From positions 6,246 to 70,245 of the forward strand of contig JBGTKC010000007.1 of the NCBI GenBank assembly GCA_041744755.1: 64,000 bases of DNA. Direction: 5' to 3'. The notes below the pieces were generated by a model, which ran no database searches, was not told where the DNA came from, and saw only the letters and a program-made list of their open reading frames with translations. The DNA comes from CALDTK01 sp041744755. Lineage in GTDB: Bacteria; Bacteroidota; Bacteroidia; Chitinophagales; Saprospiraceae. Positions 18,117 to 27,068 of this stretch are shown here, in pieces. A program made the translations under genes and the position numbers. Numbering within the stretch: the stretch's first letter is position 1; each line of letters begins with the position of its first letter.

Positions 18117-20039
18117 ATGCGACTAGATGCCCACGCGCCCGCCGGGCCCCTCACCGACAAGTGGACCACCTTCAAGGGTACCGGTCCGCTGGTAGCGCCC
18201 AACAACAAGCGCCGCATTGACGTCATCATCGTAGGTACGGGTTTGGCCGGAGGTGCGGCCGCGGCCACGCTCGCAGAGCAGGGCTACAACGTCAAGGTGT
18301 TCACGTTTCACGACTCGCCGCGCCGCGCGCACTCGATCGCCGCGCAGGGTGGTATCAACGCCGCCAAGAACTATCAAAACGACGGCGACTCCGTCTACCG
18401 CCTCTTCTACGACACGATCAAGGGTGGCGACTACCGCAGCCGCGAGTCCAACGTCCACCGCCTCGCCGAGGTCTCGACCGCGATCATCGACCAATGCGTG
18501 GCCCAGGGCGTGCCCTTCGCCCGCGAATACGGTGGCTTGCTCGACAACCGCTCCTTCGGCGGGGTGCAGGTGAGCCGGACGTTCTACGCCCGCGGCCAGA
18601 CCGGCCAGCAGCTCCTCATTGGCGCCTACCAGGCACTGAGCCGCCAGGTGGCCAATGGTCATGTGAAGCTCTACAACCGCCACGAGATGGTGGATGTCGT
18701 CAAGGTCGACGGCGTGGCCCGTGGGATCATCGCCCGCAACCTCGTCACCGGCGAACTCGAGCGCCACTCGGCTCACTGCGTCGTGCTCGGCACCGGCGGC
18801 TACGGCAACGTGTTCTACCTGAGCACGAATGCCATGAACTCCAATTCCTCGGCCGCCTGGCGCGCGCACAAGCGCGGTGCCTACATGGCGAACCCTTGTT
18901 TCACGCAGATCCACCCAACCTGTATCCCGGTCTCGGGCGACTACCAGTCGAAGCTCACCCTGATGTCCGAGTCCTTGCGCAACGACGGTCGCGTGTGGGT
19001 CCCGAAGAACATCGCCGACACCAAGAAGCACCCGAACGATCTCGCTGAGTCCGAGCGCGACTACTACCTCGAGCGCATCTATCCAGCTTTCGGCAACCTC
19101 GTCCCACGTGACGTCGCCAGCCGTGCCGCGAAGTACGTCTGCGACGAGGGTCGTGGGGTAGGGGAGACTGGCCTGGCCGTCTACCTCGACTTCGCCGACG
19201 CCATCGAGCGCCTCGGGCAGAGTACCGTCGAGGCCCGCTACGGCAACCTCTTCGAGATGTACGAGAAGATCACCGGCGAGAATCCGTACAAGCAGCCGAT
19301 GCGCATCTACCCAGCCGTCCACTACACCATGGGCGGACTTTGGGTCGACTACAACCTCCAGACCACGATCCCCGGGCTGTTCGCCATCGGGGAGGCCAAC
19401 TTCTCGGATCATGGCGCCAATCGCCTCGGGGCCTCGGCCCTGATGCAAGGCCTGGCCGACGGCTACTTCGTCCTGCCGTACACGATCGCGACCTTCCTCT
19501 CGAAGGAGATCCGCACGGCGCACGTCCCGATCGACACGCCCGAGTTCGAAGAGGCGGAGCGGGCTGTGGCCGCGCGCATTCAGCGCCTGCTGAGCGTGCA
19601 GGGCAACCAATCGACGGAGAGCTTCCACCGCCGCCTCGGGAAGATCATGTGGGACTACTGCGGGATGTCGCGCAACGGCGACGGCCTCGTGAAGGCCAAG
19701 CGCATGATCCGCGAGCTCCGCGAGGAGTTTTACAAGGATGTCTTCGTGCCGGGCACCAACGAGGAGTACAACCCCGAATTGGAGAAGGCCCTGCGCGTAG
19801 CCGACTTCCTCGAGCTCGGCGAGTTGATGTGCGCCGACGCCCTCGACCGCGAGGAAAGCTGCGGCGGTCACTTCCGCGAGGAGCACCAGACCCCCGAGGG
19901 GGAGGCCCTGCGCCGCGACGAGGAGTACGCCTACGTGGCGGCCTGGGAGATGACCGATGGCGAGCGCGTAGAGTGGACTCTGAACAAGGAGGAGCTCACG
20001 TTCGAGAATGTCGAGCTGAAGACTAGGAGCTACAAGTAA
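18117..20039 (+). CDS. sdhA: Succinate dehydrogenase / fumarate reductase flavoprotein subunit
   Basis: 640 residues. The Rossmann FAD site is VDVIIVGTGLAGGAAAATLAEQGY (from about residue 38). RRAHSIAAQGGINA has the His that binds FAD covalently in this family. HPTCIP, the capping domain, and a C-terminal helical domain with HRRLGKIMWDYCGMSRNGDGL follow. Oxidises succinate to fumarate on the cytoplasmic face, passing electrons to SdhB. It sits between sdhC and sdhB. The long open frame antisense to it is a codon-bias shadow. Confidence 0.97.
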   Translation: MRLDAHAPAGPLTDKWTTFKGTGPLVAPNNKRRIDVIIVGTGLAGGAAAATLAEQGYNVKVFTFHDSPRRAHSIAAQGGINAAKNYQNDGDSVYRLFYDTIKGGDYRSRESNVHRLAEVSTAIIDQCVAQGVPFAREYGGLLDNRSFGGVQVSRTFYARGQTGQQLLIGAYQALSRQVANGHVKLYNRHEMVDVVKVDGVARGIIARNLVTGELERHSAHCVVLGTGGYGNVFYLSTNAMNSNSSAAWRAHKRGAYMANPCFTQIHPTCIPVSGDYQSKLTLMSESLRNDGRVWVPKNIADTKKHPNDLAESERDYYLERIYPAFGNLVPRDVASRAAKYVCDEGRGVGETGLAVYLDFADAIERLGQSTVEARYGNLFEMYEKITGENPYKQPMRIYPAVHYTMGGLWVDYNLQTTIPGLFAIGEANFSDHGANRLGASALMQGLADGYFVLPYTIATFLSKEIRTAHVPIDTPEFEEAERAVAARIQRLLSVQGNQSTESFHRRLGKIMWDYCGMSRNGDGLVKAKRMIRELREEFYKDVFVPGTNEEYNPELEKALRVADFLELGELMCADALDREESCGGHFREEHQTPEGEALRRDEEYAYVAAWEMTDGERVEWTLNKEELTFENVELKTRSYK

Positions 20040-20119
20040 GTGGGTGCTGTCGTGTCGTGAAAACCGGTAGTTTTCACGACCGCCACAAGGCCACCTCTAC
20101 ACAACCATACCATATCCAC

Positions 20120-20977
20120 ATGTCCACCATCGTCACCGACGCCAACACCTCTACCACCGCCGCCGCTCCCGTCACCACGACGGCACAACAGAGCCACGGC
20201 AACATCACACTCAATCTCAAGGTCTGGCGCCAGAAGGGCCCGAAAACGAAGGGCGAGTTCGAGAGCCACACCGTCAAGGGCGTCAACGAGCACATGAGCT
20301 TCCTCGAGATGCTCGACGTATTGAACGAGCAGCTGATCCACGAGCGCAAGACACCGGTAGCCTTCGAGCACGACTGCCGCGAGGGTATCTGCGGCACGTG
20401 CAGCCTCGTGATCAATGGTCGGCCCCACGGTCCGCAACAGGGTACGACGACGTGTCAGCTGCACATGCGGCACTTCAAGGACGGCGAGACGGTCTACGTC
20501 GAGCCCTGGCGCTCGGTGGCGTTCCCGGTGATCCGTGATCTGGTCGTAGACCGGAATGCCTTCGACCGCATCATCCAGGCCGGGGGCTACATCTCGGTCA
20601 ACACCGGAGCCGCGCCCGACGCCAACGATATCCCGGTCAACAAGCACGACGCCTCGGCGGCTTTCGACGCGGCGAGCTGTATTGCCTGTGGCGCATGTGT
20701 CGCAGCGTGCCCCAACGGCTCGGCGATGCTCTTCACAGGCGCCAAGGTGTCTCACCTCGCGCTCCTGCCGCAGGGCCAGGTCGAAGCCAAGCGTCGCGTG
20801 CAGGCCATGGTGGCCCAGATGGACGCGGAGGGCTTCGGCCGCTGCTCCAACGTGACCGCCTGTGAGGCGGAGTGTCCGAAGAATATCTCAGTCGACAACA
20901 TCGCCCGCCTCAACCGCCAGTACATCGCCAGCATCTTCGGCGCGCAGGAGGAGATGGAGGCGATGGTCGAGGTTTGA
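20120..20977 (+). CDS. sdhB: Succinate dehydrogenase iron-sulfur subunit
   Basis: 285 residues from the ATG at 20120; a GTG at 20057 in the same frame is possible but adds an unlikely leader. The three clusters are intact: [2Fe-2S] in CREGICGTC with a later Cys (TTTC), [4Fe-4S] in CIACGACVAACP, and [3Fe-4S] in CSNVTACEAECP. The N-terminal Thr/Ala-rich stretch (about 25 residues) is an extension over most homologues. It links SdhA to the membrane cytochrome. The gene ends 21 bp from a convergent T9SS-type gene. Confidence 0.96.
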   Translation: MSTIVTDANTSTTAAAPVTTTAQQSHGNITLNLKVWRQKGPKTKGEFESHTVKGVNEHMSFLEMLDVLNEQLIHERKTPVAFEHDCREGICGTCSLVINGRPHGPQQGTTTCQLHMRHFKDGETVYVEPWRSVAFPVIRDLVVDRNAFDRIIQAGGYISVNTGAAPDANDIPVNKHDASAAFDAASCIACGACVAACPNGSAMLFTGAKVSHLALLPQGQVEAKRRVQAMVAQMDAEGFGRCSNVTACEAECPKNISVDNIARLNRQYIASIFGAQEEMEAMVEV

Positions 20978-20998
20978 GACAAACCACGAGGTTCGGGA

Positions 20999-23005
20999 TC
21001 AGCGCAGGAGGTGGACCTCGCCCGACGTAGTGACCACGGTGTTGTCGCTCAGGCGCACTCGCGCGCTGTAGACGTATACGCCCGTATCCGAACGCGCGTC
21101 TGTGCCTTCGGCGCGGCCGCGCCAGGCACACTCGGCACCAGTGGCGGAGGCGTTGACATCAAGTACGCAGCCGGTCCGCCGAAATACCAGCCCGCCCCAG
21201 CGATCGTAGATCTCGAGGCGCTCCACCGCGACCACGTCGGCGCGCTGTACGACCCAAAAGGCGTCGTTGATGTCGTCGTCGTTCGGCGAGAAGGCATTCG
21301 GGAAGTAGTCATCTCGCTGCGGCGGGGCCGCGAGCGCAGCCTCCGCAGTCCACACACACCCTGAAGCAGCTTCGCCGGTGAGTTGTAGCACGCCACTGCT
21401 TTCGGGTTTTAGCGAAAGCATCCGGCCCGAACCCACGATCTCGCCTCCTAGTCTCCAGGTACTTACGCCGAAGGCTGGCGGACCTCCCGTCCAGTCGACG
21501 AGCCGCGAGCCCGTCGAATCCTCGCGCACCACGATCACCAAAGGGGGTAAGTTGGTCGGCGTCGGCACGGCCAGCGTGGTGTCGATCTGGCAGCCCGCCG
21601 AATCCTTAGCCGAAATCACGACCTCGCTACCTGCCCGTAGCCCCTCGCGTTCTACAGCTAGCTCGTTTTGGCGAAAGCCGTAAATTACCTCGCCGGTCCC
21701 TCCGAGCGTCGCGAGCGCCAGGCTCCGAGGTCCGGTGTCGGGGCAGTCGTCGGCAGCGAAACCTACCTCCGACCACGTGAGTCGGGGCGGATCGACCAGC
21801 GTAACGGAGATCTCGACCGTGCAGCCTTCCGGTGACGTGAGAGTCGCGGCATACGTTCCCGCCGCGAGCCCGACCCTCGTGGATCCGGCCGCGGGATCGT
21901 CCGCCCAGCGAGTGCTGTACTCCTCGCCGGGACCGTCAACCCGGATCGTGATGCTCCCATCCCGACTGCCACTACAGCGCGGCGCGAGTGTCGCCTCGGT
22001 TACCTCGGGCTCCGGCAGGAAGGTTACGCTTTCGCAAAACACGCTATCGCAGCGGCCCTCGCGCCGGATCCGTGTACAGACCGTGCTGTCGCTGCGGGCC
22101 GTGAAATGCTGTCCGACGAAGGCCTCGCCCGGGCACATGTCCTGCGTCGACGCGAAGGTCGTATCCGAGTCGACGACACGGATGCGGAAAGTGTCGATGC
22201 GCGTCGGTTCGACCTTCGCGGTGAGCGTGCCGTCGATCGCGTAGCCGAACCCAGGCCGCCGGGACTTGTCGACGATCTCTACGGTGTACTCGCCCGCGCG
22301 CGGCGCCTGGAAGGTGGTGTAGAACTGGCGCCAGGAGCAGTTGAAGCTCGGGAGCCGCAGGGTGGCGGCGAGCGTGACGCCGTCTACGCGCACGCCGAGC
22401 TCCCCACCCGCGGGCGTGTCTCCGACCCCGGTCGAGGTGGCGAGGAAAGTGATGACGTAGAAGCTGTCGCGCTCGAACGTGACGCGGTTGCGTGTGATCG
22501 CACTCGCGGGATCGCCGTCGCCCCGCAGCACCACCATCTTGTCCGGACCGCCGTCGCGGGTCACGTCTGGGCAGTCGCGCCACGCCGCGTCGAAGTCACG
22601 GAGGTCGGCCAGCACGGCCAGCTCTCCAGGCTGCCCCGTCGACGGCGTCACTAGCGTGTAGTCGGTCGTGTAGCCCACGAGGCCATCGCTGAAATTGTTG
22701 TTCGAAATTAGATTCGGACCGAGCGGCGGCTCGCTGCTCAGGATAATATCGCGATCGCGGTCGGCGACGTACGAGAACTTGCGCCCGTCGCGGCGCCCGA
22801 ACTGATCTGGCTTCCAGTCGAAGTTGACGTAGTACGCCGATCCGGAGAGCGTGACCGTATCCCCGAGACAGGCATCCACCAGCGTGAGGGCTGTGCGGGC
22901 GACCTGCGCCGGTGCCGTTTGCGCCATCGTCACCCAGGCCAGCACCGCGGCCCACCGCCGGAGGCGCGGACGTAGGACACGAGTGCGCGGGCGGCAAGAC
23001 GGCAT
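20999..23005 (-). CDS. Secreted gliding-motility-associated C-terminal domain (T9SS) protein
   Basis: 668 residues from the ATG at 23005, which gives an Arg-rich n-region and a signal peptide (WAAVLAWVTMAQTAPAQ); an upstream ATG at 23044 would add 13 residues. The middle has PKD/SprB-like segments (CPGEAFVGQHFTARSDST; EATLAPRCSGSRDGSITI; GLAAGTYAATLTSPEGC). The C-terminus has the type-B sorting domain signature NAFSPNDDDINDAF, then VERLEIYDRWGGLVFRR and GVYVYSARVRL. Such proteins are exported by the type IX system and kept at or released from the cell surface. It is a tandem paralogue of the next gene (47 bp apart). Contains one exact 14-mer (GFRQN) and a GTTTTAGCGAAAGC variant. Confidence 0.88.
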   Translation of the reverse strand: MPSCRPRTRVLRPRLRRWAAVLAWVTMAQTAPAQVARTALTLVDACLGDTVTLSGSAYYVNFDWKPDQFGRRDGRKFSYVADRDRDIILSSEPPLGPNLISNNNFSDGLVGYTTDYTLVTPSTGQPGELAVLADLRDFDAAWRDCPDVTRDGGPDKMVVLRGDGDPASAITRNRVTFERDSFYVITFLATSTGVGDTPAGGELGVRVDGVTLAATLRLPSFNCSWRQFYTTFQAPRAGEYTVEIVDKSRRPGFGYAIDGTLTAKVEPTRIDTFRIRVVDSDTTFASTQDMCPGEAFVGQHFTARSDSTVCTRIRREGRCDSVFCESVTFLPEPEVTEATLAPRCSGSRDGSITIRVDGPGEEYSTRWADDPAAGSTRVGLAAGTYAATLTSPEGCTVEISVTLVDPPRLTWSEVGFAADDCPDTGPRSLALATLGGTGEVIYGFRQNELAVEREGLRAGSEVVISAKDSAGCQIDTTLAVPTPTNLPPLVIVVREDSTGSRLVDWTGGPPAFGVSTWRLGGEIVGSGRMLSLKPESSGVLQLTGEAASGCVWTAEAALAAPPQRDDYFPNAFSPNDDDINDAFWVVQRADVVAVERLEIYDRWGGLVFRRTGCVLDVNASATGAECAWRGRAEGTDARSDTGVYVYSARVRLSDNTVVTTSGEVHLLR
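21665..21678 (-). repeat. Interspersed 14-mer, exact copy
   Basis: In the first T9SS gliding-CTD gene; read as GFRQN. Confidence 0.9.
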
Positions 23006-23051
23006 GTCGGACAAGGTAAGGTCCGTAATCAGCGTGGTCCGCACTAAGGTC

Positions 23052-25151
23052 TCAACGGACTAAGGTTAGGTCGCCCGATTGCTCAATAAGCCGCCCGTCG
23101 ATAAGCAAGAGGCGCGCGACGTAGACGTAAACCCCCGGGGCGACTCTGGTACCGCCGGCGGCATCGAGCCCATCCCACGAGCAGTCCGCGTCGAAGACTC
23201 CGGCCGGGCATCCGCTCCGGCTGCAGACCATCCCCCCCCAGCGATCGTATACCTGAAAAGACTCCACGCGCGCGACCGACGGATCGGGAGCCGGCCCGAA
23301 GCCGTCGTTGACGCCGTCGCCGTTCGGCGAGAAGGCCGTCGGGAAGTAGGGCCGAGTACCGGTCTTGACGCGGACCAAGATGCTCACCACCTCGCTGCAG
23401 CCGTTGCGGTCCGATCCGACCACGCGCACGAGACCCGTCCTAAGCGGCACGAAGGCCACAGCGTCGTTGCTCACGAGCGAATCGATGGATCGGAGGTCGA
23501 AATCCCAACGGGCGAAGACGCTGTCGCCCGAGACGTTGAGGCGGAGTGACGCTGGTTGCCCGAGGCGGACTACGGTATCCCCGCTCAACTCCAGCACGAC
23601 CGGCGGTGGGGAGTCTATACTGAAAGGCCTTTCGGCAAAACAACCTAGCGAGTCGGTAGCACGAAGGGTGTACGTTCCGGCCGGGAGCTGCCGGAGGTAG
23701 AACTGGCGGGCCGTTGAATCCCTAGCGGTCAGCACGAGAGCACCCGTGCCGCCGTTCGGCACGGCGACGGCGGTTCCGTTCGCTTGCGCGAAACAGCGCG
23801 CGTCCTCGGTGGCGAGACCCGCGATCGCAATCGCCGGCGGGTCGCGGACCACCACCGTGCGGCTCGCTCGACAGCCGAGGCGGTCCGTGACAGTGACCCC
23901 GTACGAGCCCTGCGGCAAGCCGGTGCGGATGGGGTCGGCGCTGCCGTCCTCCCAGGCGATCGTGAAGGGAGCGCGCCCGGCCACGATATTGAGGTCGAGC
24001 CGCGCGTCGGCGTCGCCCACGCAACTCGGCCGCCGGAGGGCGATCTGGAGCGCGGTCTCGTCGAAGAACTTGACCGTCAGGCAGTAGGTGCTGTCGCAAC
24101 CGAACTGCGAGGCGCTGAAACGGCAGATGGTGGTGTCGCGCGTGATATTGACGCCCTGAAACGTGAGTACCTCCCCCGGGCAAAGGGTATCGGCGCGTGC
24201 GTTGACGAAGATCGGCTCCCGCAGTACCGTTTGCACGGTCACGGTCGAGTCGCAGCCCTGGCGCGTCTTCAGCACCACCGCCCCACGCTCCCCGGGGCCG
24301 AGGTCCAGCCCATTGTCGCGGTAGCGTTGCTGCGCGCAGAGGGAGACCTCGAGGTCCGTACGAGCGGTCGGCGCGACGGTGACGCTGTAGCTACGGGTCA
24401 GGGTATCGGAGATCGGGACGAAGGAGATGCGGTCCAGGGCGAAGTCGTTGCCCTCGAGGACGGTGTTGTCGTTCACCACGCAGATCTCGGCCGAGGGGAC
24501 GTTGGTGGCCACCCACGTCGAGTAGAACTCTTGCCAGTCGCAGACCCGCGTCAGCGCCTGCGCCGGACCGAGGCGCTGGCCATTGATCGTGAACACGAGC
24601 CGCGGCGGATTCATCGCCACCAAAGACGTTAGGTAGATCCGGAAGGCGTAAAGTCGTCCAGACTCCACGGGGATGATCTGGCACCAAACCTTGGTGCCGG
24701 GCACTTCGCTCCCGTCGGCGACTAGCATCTTTCCCCCGGGCACAGCTGAATCGACGCAATCCGCGAAACCCGGATTGAAGCGCTGGGGGTCGGACAGGAT
24801 GGCGTACGTACCGCGCGCGAAGGTCCCGCCGGGTACGTGCTCGTATGAGGACGTAAATCCCACGTTGCCGAGCTCGAAGTCTCCGTTTTTAACGAGGTTC
24901 CCGCCCACGACGCTACGGTATTTGACGGAGTACGTGATGTCATCGCGCGCCACGAATCGCGCGGTCCGCTTGTTGACGCCCGAGAGGCCCGCCGATGGAG
25001 TCCATACGTGGTCGTACCCGACGGGCCCCGAGAGGGTGACGAGGGAGCCGGCGCAGGCTAAGAACGTGGAGTCCTGCGCGAGGAGCGACGAGCCGCCTGT
25101 CGCCAGGAGGGCGCCGAGCAAAGCGACGGTACGGAAGGGCAGTTTAGACAA
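23052..25151 (-). CDS. Secreted gliding-motility-associated C-terminal domain (T9SS) protein
   Basis: 699 residues. Signal peptide MSKLPFRTVALLGALLATGGSSLLAQ. An N-terminal part resembles its downstream paralogue (both begin with a Cys-containing TLSG segment and a FELGN/F-x-DG carbohydrate-binding-like module around DWQEFYSTW). SprB-like repeats follow (PSCVGDADARLDLNIVAGRAPFTIAWEDG; LPQGSYGVTVTDRLGC; LPAGTYTLRATDSLGC). The C-terminus has TAFSPNGDGVNDGF and VYDRWGGMVCSRSGC, the type-B T9SS sorting domain. Surface adhesin or gliding-related role is likely from family knowledge. It carries the second interspersed motif (23627-23641), read as CFAERPF. Confidence 0.9.
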   Translation of the reverse strand: MSKLPFRTVALLGALLATGGSSLLAQDSTFLACAGSLVTLSGPVGYDHVWTPSAGLSGVNKRTARFVARDDITYSVKYRSVVGGNLVKNGDFELGNVGFTSSYEHVPGGTFARGTYAILSDPQRFNPGFADCVDSAVPGGKMLVADGSEVPGTKVWCQIIPVESGRLYAFRIYLTSLVAMNPPRLVFTINGQRLGPAQALTRVCDWQEFYSTWVATNVPSAEICVVNDNTVLEGNDFALDRISFVPISDTLTRSYSVTVAPTARTDLEVSLCAQQRYRDNGLDLGPGERGAVVLKTRQGCDSTVTVQTVLREPIFVNARADTLCPGEVLTFQGVNITRDTTICRFSASQFGCDSTYCLTVKFFDETALQIALRRPSCVGDADARLDLNIVAGRAPFTIAWEDGSADPIRTGLPQGSYGVTVTDRLGCRASRTVVVRDPPAIAIAGLATEDARCFAQANGTAVAVPNGGTGALVLTARDSTARQFYLRQLPAGTYTLRATDSLGCFAERPFSIDSPPPVVLELSGDTVVRLGQPASLRLNVSGDSVFARWDFDLRSIDSLVSNDAVAFVPLRTGLVRVVGSDRNGCSEVVSILVRVKTGTRPYFPTAFSPNGDGVNDGFGPAPDPSVARVESFQVYDRWGGMVCSRSGCPAGVFDADCSWDGLDAAGGTRVAPGVYVYVARLLLIDGRLIEQSGDLTLVR
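23627..23641 (+). repeat. Second interspersed motif, exact copy
   Basis: In the 699-residue T9SS gene; read as CFAERPF. Confidence 0.85.
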
Positions 25152-25195
25152 AGTGTGAATAGGTGCAACGTCAAACTCAACACAGGTGACGGGCC

Positions 25196-25513
25196 TCAGT
25201 TGAGGCTATAGTGCATGACCGACGACGAATCGTTGGTGAACAGGAGCGGCTGCCAACTGTACTCCGCGAACGCGATCACGGGAAACTCCCGCATCACCTC
25301 GTCTACCGCAGAAAGTGTATCTTCTACCACGAGGACGAGCCACACTTTGGTCCGGTCGGCAGAGACGCTGTAGCTCTGGATCGCCCCCTCGGCGAGGAGG
25401 CGGTTGACGAGCTGCCGCTGCGCGGGGATTGCTTCGGCGAGGGCCTGCGGCCAGTCGGCCGGCAGATCGAGCGTCACCATGACGGGAATCTTGTTGCTGG
25501 GCGTGTGAAACAT
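25196..25513 (-). CDS. Small muconolactone-isomerase-like protein
   Basis: 105 residues. The short alpha/beta ferredoxin-like layout (MVTLDLPADWPQALAEAIPAQRQLVNRLLAEGAIQSYSVSADRTKVWLVLVVEDTLSAVDEVMREFP) resembles the muconolactone delta-isomerase superfamily. Family members without the pathway around them are usually of unknown role, as here. The start at 25513 is chosen because MFHTPSNKIPVMVTL gives a first strand; an internal Met12 is possible. It lies 44 bp upstream of the T9SS gene pair on the same strand. Confidence 0.6.
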   Translation of the reverse strand: MFHTPSNKIPVMVTLDLPADWPQALAEAIPAQRQLVNRLLAEGAIQSYSVSADRTKVWLVLVVEDTLSAVDEVMREFPVIAFAEYSWQPLLFTNDSSSVMHYSLN

Positions 25514-25660
25514 ATCGCTCCAATAACGGAGGTACGGGGGTGAGGGTTGTTGTGGGGCCGCGCTTCAGCGGTGACTGTTCTTTCGGAAATTGGCATAAAA
25601 TCCGCTGTATCCGGTACAGCCATGGTCGCACGTCCCCGCGTAATCCCATCGGAACCAGAT

Positions 25661-27058
25661 ATGGACCTACTGCTCCACCAGCAGCGACAAGCGCACTACG
25701 TCGAGGCTGAAGAAGGCCGCACGCGTGCCAGCACCTGGGCGATGAACCAATCTGGTCTGCTGTGTAGCATCCTGTACTCCGCGTACGTGTTGGTCTTCGA
25801 CCGGGCCGCGATCGCCCTGCCCATCGGCATGGCCGCGGGCTATCTCACGGCTTGGGCGCTGCTGTACTTCGACCGCTACCAGGTCGGCCGCGCCGTAGCA
25901 ATATCGACAGCCTTCTTCGGTATCACCGCCGGCACCATCCACTACGGCGCCGACTCCAACGTCCACCTCCTTTACGCAATCATTATCCTCACGGCCCTCG
26001 CGTGCTTCAACGCGACGTCTATCCGGGTGTGTTTGTGCGTGCTGGCCGTCGCGTTGGCCTACCTCGCGAGCACCGGGTATCTCGATGGCCTTATGGCGGA
26101 CGCCAATGTGGACGCCCCTCACGAGACGACCTTCTTCACGATCCTCGACATGGTGGCCTGCTACTGGATCAGCGACGACCTCCTGCGGATCAACCGCAGG
26201 TTCCGGCTCAAGTCCCGCCACTACGTCGACGCCATCGGCGCGCGCAGCGCGCAGCTCCACCTCGACCTCCGTCGACTCGGACGCCAGTCCGAGGACTTAC
26301 GCGCCGCCAACGATGCCCTCACCGACGAACTCGGCAAGGGCGAACGCGTCCAGCGACAATTGCGGGCCAGCAGGGAGCAGCTCGAACAATTCGTTTACGC
26401 CGCCAGCCACGACCTCAAAGAGCCGCTGCGCTCAATCTCGGGCTTCATCCAGCTCATCCGCCGCAAGGTGAGCCACCTCGACGACGCGAGCCTCGACGAG
26501 TACTTCGACTTCGTCCTCAGCTCCTCGACGGGGATGACGCAGCTCCTCGACGGCCTCCTGGCCTACAGCCGTGCCAACCGCGACGACGCCCCCGCCGAGC
26601 GGATCGACCTCAACCGACTCGTGCTCCTCGTCAAACTCGACCTCCGCCAGCGGATCGCCAGCACGGGCGGCACCGTCGAGGTCGTCGCCCCGCTCACCTC
26701 GGCCTTCTGCAGCAAGCGCCCCACCCAGGAGATCCTCCGCCACATCGTCGACAACGCCCTCAAGTTCACCCGCCCCGGCGAGATCCCCCGCGTCGAGATC
26801 GGGCCGTGCCCGATGCGGCCCGAGGACTGCCTCTACGTCCGCGACCACGGCATCGGGATCGACGCGGCGTTTCACGACAAGGTCTTTCTCCTGTTCCAGC
26901 GCCTCAACCTCATCGACGACTTCGACGGCGCCGGCATCGGCCTCGCGCTCGCCCGCAAGCTGGCCAGCGCCAACGGCATCCGCATCGAGGTGCTCGCGCC
27001 CGACGTAGGGCCCGGCACGGTTTTTCGACTGCAGTTCCCGCAAACCGCCAGCGACTAA
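25661..27058 (+). CDS. Membrane sensor histidine kinase
   Basis: 465 residues from the ATG at 25661 (an in-frame ATG at 25622 would add 13). Five or six membrane helices fill about residues 28-165, followed by a coiled coil. The HisKA H-box AASHDLKEPLRSISGFIQLI has the phospho-acceptor at His250. HATPase boxes follow: N-box DNALKFTRP, G1 DHGIGIDAAF, F-box VFLLFQRL, G2 GAGIGLALAR. It should autophosphorylate in response to an unknown signal and hand the phosphate to a response regulator that is not encoded nearby. Ten bases separate it from a paralogous kinase. Confidence 0.88.
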   Translation: MDLLLHQQRQAHYVEAEEGRTRASTWAMNQSGLLCSILYSAYVLVFDRAAIALPIGMAAGYLTAWALLYFDRYQVGRAVAISTAFFGITAGTIHYGADSNVHLLYAIIILTALACFNATSIRVCLCVLAVALAYLASTGYLDGLMADANVDAPHETTFFTILDMVACYWISDDLLRINRRFRLKSRHYVDAIGARSAQLHLDLRRLGRQSEDLRAANDALTDELGKGERVQRQLRASREQLEQFVYAASHDLKEPLRSISGFIQLIRRKVSHLDDASLDEYFDFVLSSSTGMTQLLDGLLAYSRANRDDAPAERIDLNRLVLLVKLDLRQRIASTGGTVEVVAPLTSAFCSKRPTQEILRHIVDNALKFTRPGEIPRVEIGPCPMRPEDCLYVRDHGIGIDAAFHDKVFLLFQRLNLIDDFDGAGIGLALARKLASANGIRIEVLAPDVGPGTVFRLQFPQTASD

Positions 27059-27068
27059 CGCTCCCGTC

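Noticed and set aside
18123..19886. Long open frame antisense to sdhA
   Set aside because: A GC-rich codon-bias shadow of a gene with intact FAD and active-site motifs on the other strand.
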